From Tetranychus cinnabarinus (Eukaryota > Arthropoda > Arachnida > Trombidiformes > Tetranychidae), in assembly GCA_022266195.1 (NCBI GenBank), contig WHVY01000005.1, forward strand, positions 3,472,001 to 3,536,000: 64,000 nt of DNA, in the 5' to 3' direction. The notes below the pieces were generated by a model that did no database searches, was not told where the DNA came from, and saw only the letters and a program-made list of their open reading frames with translations. Shown here piece after piece: positions 32,301-46,098 of this stretch. The position numbers were made by a program, and so were the translations under genes. Positions within the stretch are counted from its first letter, which is position 1. Every line of letters starts with the position of its first letter.

Positions 32301-33101
32301 AAAAATAAGAGCAATTCTGTCAAAGTCAATAATGAAGTTAAATCAAAATGTCATCTTGAACTGTATTAAATGATGATGAAGCTAAGTGCAACGGTCAATT
32401 AAGATTGATAGTTGATAATATCAACAATAAGCAACGGTGATGATGACAAAAAAGAGCATCTTTAATAACAATGAAAGTGGTTAATAAAGATGCTACTTTT
32501 GATCTATTGAAGTCGATCCTTTGCTTTTTTTCTGTTAATTTCATGTTGTTCAATGAAGCAAATCAAATGGATGTTATTGATATGAAACTGGTTTAAAGAG
32601 ATGAGGTCGATAATTCACAGACAGATGAAATAACATAACAAATAATGATGAAAGGTTGATTAAAAAGAGTAGCGGAAATAATATAATTAACAAGATAGAA
32701 ACAATTATTGCTTTGGTGCAAAAAAAAGGATTGTAAGGTTAAAAACTGGTGCAAACGGTTTTTTTTCAAATACAACCCAACAGTGTCAAGTTTCAATTGA
32801 TTAACATATAACAATAAATATAATTCATTTTTGAAGGTAACGATAATATCAATAATAATAAATTAACAGTTAAAAAGGTTAATTGTTGTCTAAAAAAATT
32901 TTGTTGGTTTAAGCAAAAAATTAACTTGGTTAATAATTAATGGAAAGACAAAAAATTAAAATTACATAACCAGGAAAACCATGACAACGTAAATAAAGAG
33001 TTGGACATGGAGCGCTCATTTTGAATACGATTGAAAACGAGGAAAAGATGAAAAGATGAACATTTTTGGATACTTTAAAGATGCGATGATGATTGTATCT
33101 A

Positions 33102-33126
33102 ATGATGATGATGATGATGGTGATGA
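33102..33126 (+). repeat. (GAT)n microsatellite
   Basis: About seven GAT units followed by GGTGATGA. Confidence 0.8.
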
Positions 33127-34523
33127 GAGAGCAAATTAGACAGTAAAGACGAAAGGAAAGAGGAGGTTATCTAATAGATTGCGTCAGTAAGTGGGAAAAG
33201 GTTTAACCTGACTGATACTTGAGTATCCTTATACAGACTCTCACAATGTGTCTTGCTGTTAGGTAAGAATCATTTTCACAACTTGATTGTGTTAAGGTTA
33301 ATGTTTCACATTTAATTTTATTTTATTTGTTCAACTCAAACTCATCTTTAATCATCATCAGTGTGTACATCAAAGGACAATACAATTATCAAGACTAAAT
33401 CGTTAAACAATTATGGGAAAAAAGTCAAAATTGTCATCACTGGTAACTTGTTGCATATGTAAACAGATGGACATTTTGTTGTGATTGTTATTTTCAATAT
33501 TTCACCATTTTTACAATATAATTTAAATTGTTATCAAATTTGGACTTTTTAATTTTGTCAACTCTTCCCAAGTGCTTGTTGAATCTAGTTTTACTGTAAT
33601 TGTGGTGAAAATTAAATCTAATATTGAACTTGCTCTGGATTTACATTGGATATTTACAATTTACAGTAAGTGTTTTGCAGCTTTTTTAACCTTTTAGCCC
33701 TACTTGACTCTATTTTGTTTCATATCGGTAAATCAATTTGTTTTGATTGTTTCCCTTTTAACTCAATTGCTTTGCTTGATTTGTTCACATTTAACTTTTC
33801 AAGGATTAATTGATTAATATGTATATTTGTGACAGTTGTTTGTTGAAGTTAAGGTGAACAAAGTGAAAGTAAAACGCAAATTGAACCCAAATGTTGGTTT
33901 CATTAAATTGGTAGGTGACATCTTCCTTCGCACAATCAGCTAACCAAATACACATAATTTTAATGCTACAATTTGAGTGGGAATTGCTGGTAATATTTCC
34001 AATGAGTATTTGGTTGATCATCACAATTACCAGCACCATTACCATAACTATTTGTCATAACCATTGTTAGAGTGATTGTTATTGTAATTTAGGGAAGGAA
34101 AAAAGTGAAATGAACAGTTTGATTGGAATAACCAAGTCACAAGGAAGTTCAATCATCAATTGGCGATGATTATGGTTAATCAAACATGATGATGATCAGA
34201 CAATGATGGAAATTAATAGCAATTAAATGACAAAGGAATGAAATTATTGAATGTGAAAAAAAACAAGTTAAACCTGTCAACCTTTTATAAATGTGAATCA
34301 ATGTGAACAAGTATAATGATGATACAAAAGGGAATGGAAATGAAATGATTAAGTTGAAATTGATCAACAAAAAAAGTAGACGATTTTAATAATTGTGGCA
34401 AAACATTTAACAAATTGGCCTCCAATTGTGATTGTGTGCCTAAACTGTTGGCTAAATTAACCTTGATTATCATTGTAAATGGTTATTGTGAGTGAGTGTT
34501 GATTGTGCCTTTGATTGTGTACA

Positions 34524-34554
34524 TGTATGTATATTGTGTGTGTGTATGTGTGTT
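34524..34554 (+). repeat. TG-rich microsatellite
   Basis: GTATGTATATTGTGTGTGTG and onward, an imperfect (TG)n tract. Confidence 0.7.
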
Positions 34555-35769
34555 TATTATGATCACTGATCAGGTATTAATAGTGGGATAAATAAGAATG
34601 AAATGATTGATTAATAAAGAGTCTCTAACATGATTACATTTCACAAAAACACTCACACAACAATCAAATGAAAGATCACTTAGTTACCAGCAGAAATTGT
34701 CAATCTTTAGATTGCCTTTTTACAATCAATCAACCTACAAGTCACTTTAAGGACAATTAATTGATGAACAACAACAATAATAAAAGAAAAGCTAAATTTC
34801 GTCCAACAATTAATAATCAACAATCTATTAATTGAAGTTAAAGATTAACCAAAAATGATGAACCTTTTAACAAATAATTCAATGCCTTTTTACCCAAACC
34901 TGGTTCACTGGTTCAAGTCCGGTTACTGGCTGTTGTTGACCTGATCAAGTATTTCAATAATAAACATCCTTAATTAACTGGGAATCTTAATCAAACATAA
35001 ATAACATAATATGAATGATAATCAACATTAAAAAATTAATCATTAGAATCAATATTTAACCAGAAAACCAAAAAACCATTTTAACCTTTACCTTTCGGGT
35101 TAACATTGGTCTTGCTTTGTTTGTCAAACCTTTTTTCATTGCTAATCAAATGATTGTTACAGTGAAAAGTGAAAAGACACTTTATTAAATCATCTTAAAT
35201 TGTTTACTCTATTGTTATTGTTATTACCTTTCCTCTAAAATAATCACTTTTACCTTTTGTCTCTTTTTCCCTCAAGATTCACCTCGTTAATTCCTGTGTA
35301 AATGCACTCTGGATTAGATTGTTATTAATATAATTATATCCATTTATTTGATGATTATACTCCTGGAAATCACTACAATCTAATGGATTCGTTAACAGGA
35401 TTAGACAAAAGCCTGAAAAGATTTAACAAATGGATATTAGTGAATGAAAAGTTACTTGAAAGGTTACTTTCATCCTGCAAAGACTAATCCGACTGATTGA
35501 ATCCAACACGTAAAATTTTGTGAATCCTTTTGATTGCTTGGAAACAAATGAGAACCAGTTTTTAAACTGATTAAATTTTGCCCTAATCATCACTATAACT
35601 CTCAAGTGTTAATCACTTTTAACCTTCTCAAACAATTGAACAACCAGCTCATAGTAAACTCTTGGTCCAGTCATTGAACGTTTCCAACATTTAAACCAAC
35701 CATCATTTCCCTGTCTTAACCAGTGTTTTGGTAAATCAAATTGTGTTCCTATTTAAATTATTGTAAATT

Positions 35770-38700
35770 ATGTCTCCAGCATCAGAGATGAAACGACCAA
35801 CATTTGAAAATAGTGTCTCATTGATGAACATTAATTCCTGTGAAAATTATGCCGATGACAATCCGTCAATCTATTCAAGAGCCTATCGTAATTTTAGATC
35901 CAATGAAGAATATCTTTGGGCAATGAAGGAAGATCTTGCTGAATGGTTAAACATTTTGTATGACATAAACATTAATGCTGACAATTTCATTGAAGTACTG
36001 GAAACTGGAGTTATATTGTGTCGGTAAGTGTCAATTTAATCTTGAAGGTAAACAAATGAAACCCAATATCAACATGACAATTGTACTTCAATTGTATTTA
36101 CAACAATCAAATGATACCAAAATAAGCGTTACTCGGGATTCAACTTTACCTTTCACGACTTTCAATCAATCGCTGATACAAATATTAAATATCTTTTTAC
36201 TCTATCATTTTACAGGCATGCCAACAATGTTATTAGCAAAGCAATTTCAAGTGGCCATAAATTTGATTCAAAGGATTGTAACATTATATACAAAGGAGAT
36301 GAGTTACGTTACCGAGCCAATGCAAAACCCAAAACCTTTCAGGCGAGAGACAATGTGTCCAATTTCATTGCCTGGTGTAAATCCCTGAAAATCCATGAAT
36401 GCCTGTTGTTTGAAACAGATGACTTGGTTTTGGGTAAAAATGAGAAAAGCTTTATCCTCTGTTTACTGGAAGTGGCTCGGAAATGTACAGCTTTTGGGTT
36501 TGCTGCGCCATTGATTGTTCAAATGGAGCAAGAGATTGACCGAGAGTTGGACCAGGAAAGGTTGGGTCAATCAAGGGTCCAAATGGAGTTGGATCCAGAG
36601 ACTGATGAAGACAACTTGACAACCCTATCAACTTCACCTGATTCGGGTTACATGGGATCGTTAACATCAAATGTTTCAACCAACAGTGATACCAGTACCG
36701 AGGGCTCTTACAAGACCGTACAACCCAAAAAAGACAAGGAAATTAAAAGTGAATCTCAAATAATTACCAATAATTTGAAGTGTCTCCATGAAAGGGTAAG
36801 TCACACTTTCAGATATAATTTTAATTTAATTTTCACTTATTGAATAGACTTGCATCAGCTATTAATACACTGAATTACAAAGATGTTGCTGGTTAAGTTC
36901 AACCAGTTTCAACAGTTTAATCAACTCTTTCATCGTCAGGCTGTTTTCAAGCTTATTATATTGTTTTAGAAAAAATTTAACCAATTAAATGCACCAAAAA
37001 ATGATTAATAATAGTATCAAATGCAATTAATATTGCTACATTTTTGGTTACCTTTTTCAATGAACAAGTTGAAAATCATTTTTACATTACAAATATAACT
37101 TTACCAAAAAAAGCCTCATTCAATTGTCAAACATCTTTTCATGACAATTTACAATTTTTTGTTCAGGATAACATTTAATTAATTGAACTTATTGAATTAA
37201 TACAAAATCCTATTTAAGGAAATTTACTCGATTTATCATTTTCATGATTGTCTCTTAGCTTTAGATTTTTAATTTCAGTTTTTCCAACCTTTTATATTAC
37301 TTTCAAAAATCACTTTCTAAACCCTTTTTGAGTGTGAAAATCATTTCACATTTAAGGTTAATTTCATTTGATTAATTGACTTTTGTTGTAAACTGTTAAT
37401 GTACATTAATCTGGTAAAATTTGGGTTTCGTCAATTTTTATAATCAAACCTAAATGTTTGGTTAATTTAAGGTTACATTGAGTCTATCGTTTGCTAATTA
37501 TTTGCCTTTATTTGTATTTCATTTCACCTTAAATGCAATTTATCCTAATCAAACTAATTGTGTTTACAATTATGGTTAACAATCCTTTGCCCTATTTAAC
37601 TGCTACAAATGATTTTAAAGCCACATATTAATGCACATTCATCTGATTAAAGCGCACAATAATAGAAACTTTGAAATTAACTAATTGTTGATTCTGAATT
37701 ACTTTGAATTGATAATCTTCTTAAATTTAAACAATATTCAGATAGCTTAACCCTCATTCCTGAATACGAATGATTTACGCTTAAATTTGCCTTTTTCTTA
37801 TCATTTATATTACTTTGATTAGTTAATGACTATTGTAAATAAAAAGACAACAATTTAGTTGATTAATTGAATCCTCATTTTTAAAGGTCAATATCATTGA
37901 TTGATTCATGTTTATGCTGTTAAATTGAACATTTAAGGTAAACAATTATTACATTTTAATAGCAATTACAGCAAATTAAGGTGTGATCAAAATTAGATTA
38001 AACTGTTGTACTAATTCTTGGTTAATACCATCATTTTGATCAAAAATGATTCAAACTGATTCAATCTCATCTTAATCATTAGCCAAACTTGTCCATCAAA
38101 TAACATCCAATTGCTCACAATCAAAGCAACTTAATAATACAAAAGATGAAAGTAAATAACAATTTCAACAAAAAGTCAATTCTTTACAATTTAATTTTCA
38201 TTTCCAGTCAAACCAAAAAATCTAGTTAATTTTGATGTTTTGCTCTAAATTGAACCCAAAAAGCTGTAAATCTAAACAGAGATTTAATTTATATTTAATT
38301 GAATAGTTTATGAAATGATTTAACAGTTTCATGGTTGGTCTTAAATTGAGATGTTCAAATGACCCTCAAAATAAACCTTTTTCAAATGTTTTTGACCCAT
38401 TAAAAACCCTTTAACCCTGATTAAATGTTTGTATGAAAATTGTTTGAGGTGAAAGTTGATTATGATCATAATGGTTGGGAGTTAAATGATGAAAATACAA
38501 TGCAATTGATTCATCCATTCATCCATTCATTTTCACATTTATTTTCACCTTCATTTTTACATTCATTTTTGCGTTTCCTTTCTTTACAATTAACAAATTG
38601 TTGCAGTACAATTTTTTCATTGATAATCTCATCATTTAATCTTGACTTTTTGATTTACATTTGTTTTATAAATCAACTCTATTTGATGTGAATTGAGTTT

Positions 38701-41700
38701 ATTGTTAAACTCTCAATCAATTGACTTTTCAGGTTCAGGTCAATTGACTTAATTATTGGGTGATTTTTTACGCCAATTTCTTGACAATCAACAATCAGTT
38801 CCGTTTTCAATTTTCATTTTTATCACAAAGTATGAATACAAAATTGTTATTTCAATTGTAGTGGAAACGGAACAATTAAATTTAATCACATTGAATGATT
38901 AACTTTAACCCACAACAGATTAGACTTTGACTAACATTTGGTTTTATTGAATTTTATAAAGAAGCTGATTTACCTAATTTCATGAGTTAAAAATTAATCA
39001 AGAAACAAAAAAAGAGGAAAGTCATTCTTATAACTTAATTCATTGAAAAGGTATTTTTAATAGTATAATGCTTATGAAATGATTTAGTAATGATTGAGTT
39101 AACTTGTATTATAATTGATGAGGATTACAAATTAACTAATTATATTATCATTATGGTTAGTAAAGGATGAAATGAAATGTTAAACAACAATTAGTTGATG
39201 TTGGTAAGCCCATAACAACATGGTTGGTTAACAAAAACCAACAACACTGTACATTTATGAGTGTCACGCAAATGTTGATTATGGACTGGATGGCAAATTA
39301 AATTAGCCAAGGTCTACTGAACATGTTTACAGTTAGTTAATTGATAATTAATAACTTGGGATGATTAAATATTACAAGTCAATTGATTGTTGATATCAAT
39401 ATTTGTTGAATCAAAGTGAAAGGTTGATGTTTGCCTTACAAGTTGACCAAATCAATGATAAACCGGTAAACCTGGATTCGAGATGCTTTACAATTGTATG
39501 TTACTTGATTGTATACAATTTAACACAGGTTTAACTTTAGCTTCAGTTGATCATTTCCACTTTGTTGTGTGATTTAAGAGCCATTTGGTAACCTGTAACC
39601 TTTGAAAATGATTTAATTCCAGTTTCACCAGGTTAATATAACCGGATATCCAAATATTTATAATACTTTAATCATCAATATTTCCAATTTAATGATTGTT
39701 GATTGTATTGGCTTTTTCAGGTAAACTGATTACTAGACTATTGCTTTTAGGTTTACTTTATAACCTTCACAAATATTTGATTATTGATTGTCTTGGAATG
39801 AGCTTTTGTGTACAATTTGGTACCATCAATAGGTTGAATGATAATGAATTGGGGAAACGTGGAGATTTTCAATTGAATTGAATTTGGATTGATCAGGTTT
39901 AGGTCTTTATATCAAGTTTCTTGTGTCACTGGAGAGACAGGAAGAGATGAGTTGAGTATCAGGATTATCAAGTTAATTAGATCATCTTGTTTCAGGTTTG
40001 CAATTTAATTTCATGACTTTGCTCTATCCAAACTGCAAGGTAATCAAATGTTGCCTTTAATTTTCATCCATTTAAGGTAGTCTCGAGTTTCATTTATTGG
40101 TGCATTATTACTGAATATATTTCAATCAGTTGATCATGAATATCTTTTTGTTGCCTTTTTTCACTTATTATCATCAGGAACAATTTGACTTGCTGTTCAG
40201 TTGTTTGAAAAACAATCATTAACATGATTATTCTCATCCATTTTCGCTGCTTTCTTTTAACAGTTTAACAAACTATTAAAGAAACAATTGATTCAGTTGT
40301 ATCCAACCTTGGCCTGATTGTCTTGAATATCATAGTAGATTGTGTATAATAATGCGTGGTCTCTATGTTGATTGTTCCCAAGGATTTGTACCATTTTTTG
40401 GGTTGAATTTTTTTGAATGTGGCGTTGAAATGATTATCAGCTCACACTTGGTTTTGACTTGGTTAATGATGATGATTTGGTTTTTTTGGTTATTGTTAAA
40501 CGTCTCTCTTTCAGCATCTATCCAAATCTAGTCTTGATCATGATTTAGATTCATAATTAGGTTGAACTGTTTTGTTGTTTTCTGTAATTGTTATCCTCCT
40601 GGATCAATTTTGATTAATCTTCATCGGGAATCTTCATTTAACTAGGGAAACTGCATACAATCAATGACCAGAGGGGCTTGGGCTTTTAAATTAATCAAAC
40701 ATTGATTAAGCGGGGAGATAATTTTTCAGGGTTAAAGATGATTGAAAGAGTTGGTATCTGAAACAAGAAGAGAAACAATAAATGTTAATAATGAAAACTT
40801 GAATGGGGTTAAGTGTCATGTTGATAGTAATAATAATAATATTTTTTATTATTATAATAAGATTCAAGTTAACAAAAACATGTAAAAAACAAGATAATGA
40901 TTTTAATGCACTCTAACCTTAGATATTAACATAAATACCCAAAAAGGGTTGTTTTTTTCTTGGTATGAAACTGCTTCACAAGTGAGACTTTTGAGACATC
41001 CAAGTAACCTTAAATAATGCGAGATGAAAGATTAGCAAAAATGAAATTTCACTGTTAAACAATTAACCTGCGTAATGCATATTTTCATGGTTAAGTTAAT
41101 CACTGACTGTTTCTTGTCCTGATCCAAATTGCTCGCCCAAATTTGTAACGGTTTTCAACAATTTGACAATTTTGTTTATAGTCAACATTAATTGGTTTAC
41201 AATTGAATCTTGTTTCTCAGTGGATCAATGTTAATGTTGGTAACTTCACAACGTTAATCTGAATAACCAGTCAACCAGATTTTGGATAATTAACTTTGCA
41301 ATTGAGTGTTCTGGGAAGGAATATCTGAAGAAGAAGAAGGAAGAATAAAAATTGTTATTAGTAAATTGTATTTTTACAAGTGTTAATGTTATTGTGTTAA
41401 ATTGATCATTTGCATGTAATGACTCGATTGATTTACCTACTTCCTCATTGAATTTTATCATTCTCAATGGTCTTCAAATTTGAAATATTTGCTACAATTA
41501 GCTGCAATTGATGTAAAAGGAAGATAAATTAACTTTGATTAACCCGTTCCCAATAATCATTGACAACAGTTAAAAATACTGGCTTTTCATTGTTAAATGT
41601 TGTGTGTGTGTAATAGAGTTACAATTGACAAACACATTCTCGAACAATGATAATTATTGTTGTTAGTTGAGCAAAGGTTAACAACAAGATCAAAAGGTAA

Positions 41701-44700
41701 AGAGTCAAGTGTATCATTATGTTAACTGTCTTAACATAAACTCATCCTTATTGGCATCATTGTTGGTGTTGATACTGATGTTTATATGGGCTGATAATGA
41801 TGATGTGATTAAAAGTGGTCCTTACAAAGATGCTAAGTTTAATTGTATTCTCGCCTAATGTCTTTTTCAACAAAAAAGGGTTTCTTTTCAATATTTTATC
41901 GTCACTTCAAAACTCTGAAATGCTTTAAAATATTTGCTCGTTTTTCATTGATAAGCCACGAAAATCACCTTATTGTTGCTATATTGTTCAGTATTTTGAT
42001 CTCCTTTCGTTGAATTGCTCCTTTTATATCTTGAAGTAAAAGTATTTCAGTCCAAGAAAAGTATCTTTCATGGATTGATGACTACAAAAACGATGAAAGA
42101 AACCAGATAAACCTTTTTTTATACTACAAAAATCAAAGTAAATTCTGTTTCAATTGTGAAAGTTTAAGATCTTTTTTGTTTTAGATTTAACACAAATTCA
42201 ATTCTTGCTATTTAAATAAATTGATGGAGATGATGAAAGAGAAAAGCTTTTCATGTTTTTCATCATCTTGAGATCCTTTTAAAACTCTGTTTTTGTCTTT
42301 GTCAAAAGGATTGCAGTTTTGTTTCAAAAGGCTAATATTGCCAATTTTGGCGTAAAATTGATCAATATGAGCCTTCTCTATGTCACCTTTGCTCATCTAT
42401 TCAGTCGAAAGATTTTGTTGAAGTTCTGTACAATTTTTCAGAAACTAAATTGAGGTTGAAACAGCCCAAGATCGAAACTCAGTTTTCAGTTTTAATTTGT
42501 TTTCGCTCCTTTTTTGCCATTCCTATTTTCAAGCTACTGTTTGCTAAAATAATGATAATAATAATTTAAATAATGTAATTATGCGCTGAATTTCTTTTCT
42601 AAACAACTTCTAAATAAAAATTATTACCTTGTTTGGGTCAGTAAATCACCAAAATTAAAATAATACCATCTTATCCTTTTGCTTGTGATTGCGTGAGCCT
42701 TTCCTACTTAATCATCAGCAGCAACAGCAACATCATCATCGCTATCAAAGCCAACAAAAATCAGTATTATCATCATCAACGTAATTACGACGCAAAAAGA
42801 CCGTTGATAAAAGACGATAATCATTATTCTGTGTTACCATTAGCAGTTAATTTAGCTTCTTTTGAGGTTCCTTTTTCTTCTTCTTCTTCTTTCCTTGATT
42901 TCACTATTAACTTGATTCTTCAGATTTTGCTTCTTCCTTTAGGGTGAATTCAGTTTATCACTTCCACCATATCCGAATAACATCCGATTCTGTGTTTTAT
43001 ATTTAAAGTCAGGTTTCTTGATTAACCTCATCACCGTCACCATCAGCATCATGATTAAACTAGTTTTACCAGGATCAACAATTTAAGTTCCTTTTGCATT
43101 TTGCTTTGTCCAAGTTCAGTTTAATCATCTCTGGTCCACAATTTAATAGTCTGTTGATAGATTAGTAAAGAGAGAAGAGATTTGATTAGTGTAAACATAG
43201 TAATTAACATCAATGATTGTTGTTGCTTTTTGCTGTCTCTTAATATGAGCCCAATCTAATGATAACTTTACTATTAGCTTGATTTTCATCTGTAAACCAC
43301 GAAAATCTAATTCCAAGCAACAGCAACAACAAATTATTGTAATTATTTTTCATACTTACTATAATTTTTAACTCTTCTTGTGTAGTAGAAACGATCATTA
43401 ATTCATATTTTCTCTTTAATCATTCATATTTATCCAACATATATATTTATTAGTTATTTATTAATAACTATTTTACCATAATCATCATCAAATTCAACCA
43501 ACGCAATCATTTGCTGTCATTTTTTTTGTTGACCATCACATTACACTTTACACAATATCTGTTAACAATAGGGAGAGAAGAAGATATTTCACAATTTATT
43601 ATTATACTTTTTGCTATTAATGATGATATTGTTGTTATCATTTCATTACTATTTAATATAATTATGAATCATGAAACCTAGCTTGACTAACGAACTAAAT
43701 CTTTATTACCATTATATCGCAATAATGCGTTTAACTCAATGAGAATCTATTGTTAAAATGCTGTTTAATGTAAATTTTTTCAAGCTACAATCTGAGACCA
43801 AAAAAGTTAACGAGAAAGGATTTACATTCAAAACAAATTAAAACTAATGGTAATAACCATTTCAATGATAATGGATGGTTAATATTTCTATACTAATTGA
43901 TAAAAATTGATAATGACAATATTTAATCAACCAGGAAATGATACAGAATTTGCTGAGTTATAGGAATACTATTTTCGACTAAAATAAGTGCAAAGTGATA
44001 TCAATCTTGATATTCATTCTGACACATATAAAAATAAGATTAATTGTTGATAGTTTCGATTGATCAAAATTAGAGCTGTTGATGGCATTCAATAAGTCTA
44101 TTGCTCATTTTTAATTTACTATACAATCATTGAATAACTCAAAATTTAATTACCTCTCTTTTGTTACAGGTTGTTGATTTACTCAACAGATGTACTTGTC
44201 CATCACAGTTTCCAATGGTTAAAGTGGCTGACGGTAAATATCGAGTTGGTAATCCAAAAGTTTTAATCTATGTCAGGGTAAGTATTTAATTAATGAGTAT
44301 AGCTGATATAATAATCGTTTAAATAAATTAAATTTCATCTAATATTGTTACGTCTAATTACACTACAAAATTTAACGGTTTTTAAGCAAATTGAAACAAA
44401 AAAATATTTGTTTAATTTTGATTGGTCAGGCTCAATTAGATACGTTAGTTGACATTAGATGGCATTAATAATCGTTTTGGACGATCTTTTGTTTAACTTT
44501 AACATTGTTTTTGTTTTCAATTTATCACAATTGATTAATTATAATTTCATTTTAAATTAGATTCTTCGTAATCATGTAATGGTACGTGTTGGTGGAGGCT
44601 GGGATACTTTGGGTCATTACCTTGATCGACATGATCCTTGTCGGTGTCGAGTTGGAAGCAAATCAACCCAAAACAATAATACCAATAATACTGTCACTAA

Positions 44701-45388
44701 TCTCAAGTCATCATTGTTGTCAAGAAATACATCTAATGGACAACAAATTTGGGTTAATTACAATAGGTAAGTTCATCTTAACATCTTTATCAACTGTTTA
44801 TTTTTATTCTAATCTCTGTTGTGTTTCCTCTTTCAATTATCCAGGCCTTATCCAGCTGAACCTCAATACACAAGCTTTGACAATTTACGCTGTGACTCTA
44901 ACTCGATGATGTATCCAAATCTCAAAAGACGTGATTCAATTGGTTTAACTGAATCATCTTGTTCACTCAATTCATTCTCTGAAGGAAGTGACCGTCAACC
45001 CTCTCGATCATCTCAATATTCAGATGATTCAACTTCATCTTCAACTGTTGGTAGTTCAATTAGTCCTCGTAGTTCAATAAGCAGTTCAACTGGCGGCCTA
45101 CATCATTTGAGCACTGGACAATTAAACTCACCTAACACTATCCATTTCCACCATTTACATTCCAAAATTCAAGCAAACCATTCGATAACTCTTAACTGTG
45201 ACAACAACTATAAGCAAATTAATCAAAGACCTGGATTTAGCAAAACTAAATCTGGTATCGCAAAATATGTTGGTTTGGCCAATTATCAAATGCCAATCAG
45301 CACTATTAACAAAGTAAATTCATGTACAAATATAAGATTCTGCCATCAACCCTCTCCTCAATCTAAAACGATTCCGCGAAAAATTTAA
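35770..45388 (+). CDS. GAS2-like actin-microtubule linker (Pickled eggs/GAS2L type)
   Basis: GAS2-family protein with an actin-binding CH domain and a microtubule-binding GAR domain; the Drosophila homologue is Pickled eggs. Five exons, 35770-36023, 36216-36795, 44170-44277, 44561-44766 and 44845-45388, join in frame to 563 residues. The CH domain (~50-195) has EDLAEWLNILYDININADNF, then ETGVILCR, then FQARDNVSNFIAWCKSLKI and ECLLFETDDLVL. An acidic Ser/Thr linker with SPDSGYMGSL follows. The GAR domain (~279-345) has CTCPSQFPMVKVADGKYRVG, VLIYVRILRNHVMVRVGGGW and DTLGHYLDRHDPCRC. The tail is Ser-rich with basic patches, and a canonical SxIP EB-binding motif is not visible. Intron 2 is ~7.4 kb and separates the CH and GAR exons, so alternative first exons could yield GAR-only products. 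Poly(A) signal at 45532-45537. Confidence 0.93.
36796..44169 (+). other. 7.4-kb intron of the GAS2-like gene
   Basis: By far the longest intron in the window. No nested gene is supported on either strand. Contains ATTC-rich repeats near 38510-38570, a TAATAAT palindrome near 40828-40861 and long AT-rich stretches. Its size suggests regulatory content or an alternative promoter, but nothing in the sequence proves either. Confidence 0.5.
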
Positions 45389-46098
45389 TCATCACATTAT
45401 TGTTAAATTAATATTGCAAAGATTTTATTTCTCTTTTACAATGTAATAATAAGCTTTAATCAACCCAATCTCTATGACTGTTATAAAATTATAATTCTGA
45501 AGCTTTTGTAATTTTAATTCAAATAAAAAAGAGAACCTTCATTATTTAGCTGAATCCTTATTGTCAACCAATAAATCATTTCCATCATTCGTCACAAATC
45601 TAAAATGATTTAGCGCGAAACACTCTGTTTAATCAAAACATACTTTATGGTGTATTATCAACTCAATACACGACCATTTCTTGTTTAAATATTAAATTAA
45701 TTATCAGGCTAATGTAAAAAAATCTATAATTGTTTAAAATCGAAAGTCTGATTAAATAATAGCTGTAAATCCATTTATAAGGAGTAGTTAGACAAACAGA
45801 TCCAAGGTAAGTAAATATAAAATTTAGTGAAAAATTGTTACGGTAGGACGATAAACCAGAGTAAATCGTATTTTTATACTTAATTAGTTCAAAATTTCAA
45901 TGTATTTACCAACCATCTATCATTAATCCAATCAAATATTTAAACAGTAACCACATTATAATGTAACAAATATTAAAAAATGAAAATGTAGGGTTAGATG
46001 AATGATAGATTTGTTTTTATAACAAAGACTTTACGACACTTATTTTACTACAAGTCAGGCCAATAGGAAGAACAGATTGGTCTAATCAAGAATCAAAT
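45389..46098. other. Intergenic between the GAS2-like gene and the 24-cysteine gene
   Basis: 710 bp. AATAAA at 45532-45537 fits the GAS2-like 3' end. The remainder should hold the promoter of the next gene. No other feature seen. Confidence 0.5.

Larger units (their letters stand above)
29366..35769. other. 6.4-kb gene-poor interval
   Basis: Longest intergenic stretch of the window. The short open frames on the minus strand (for example near 32.6, 33.8 and 34.3 kb) have no domain, signal peptide or conserved motif I recognise. Simple repeats occur: (GAT)n at 33102-33126 and TG-rich at 34524-34554. It probably includes the distal promoter of the GAS2-like gene. Confidence 0.45.

Noticed and set aside
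34907..34923. ACTGGTTCAAGTCCGGT, a perfect T-arm-like hairpin with a B-box
   Set aside because: No A-box, anticodon arm or matching 5' acceptor strand within tRNA distance upstream, so not called as a tRNA gene.
42693..42947. 84-codon frame in the GAS2-like intron as a possible alternative first exon
   Set aside because: Low-complexity start and hydrophobic end, no GTAAGT-type donor placed to join the GAR exon in frame convincingly.
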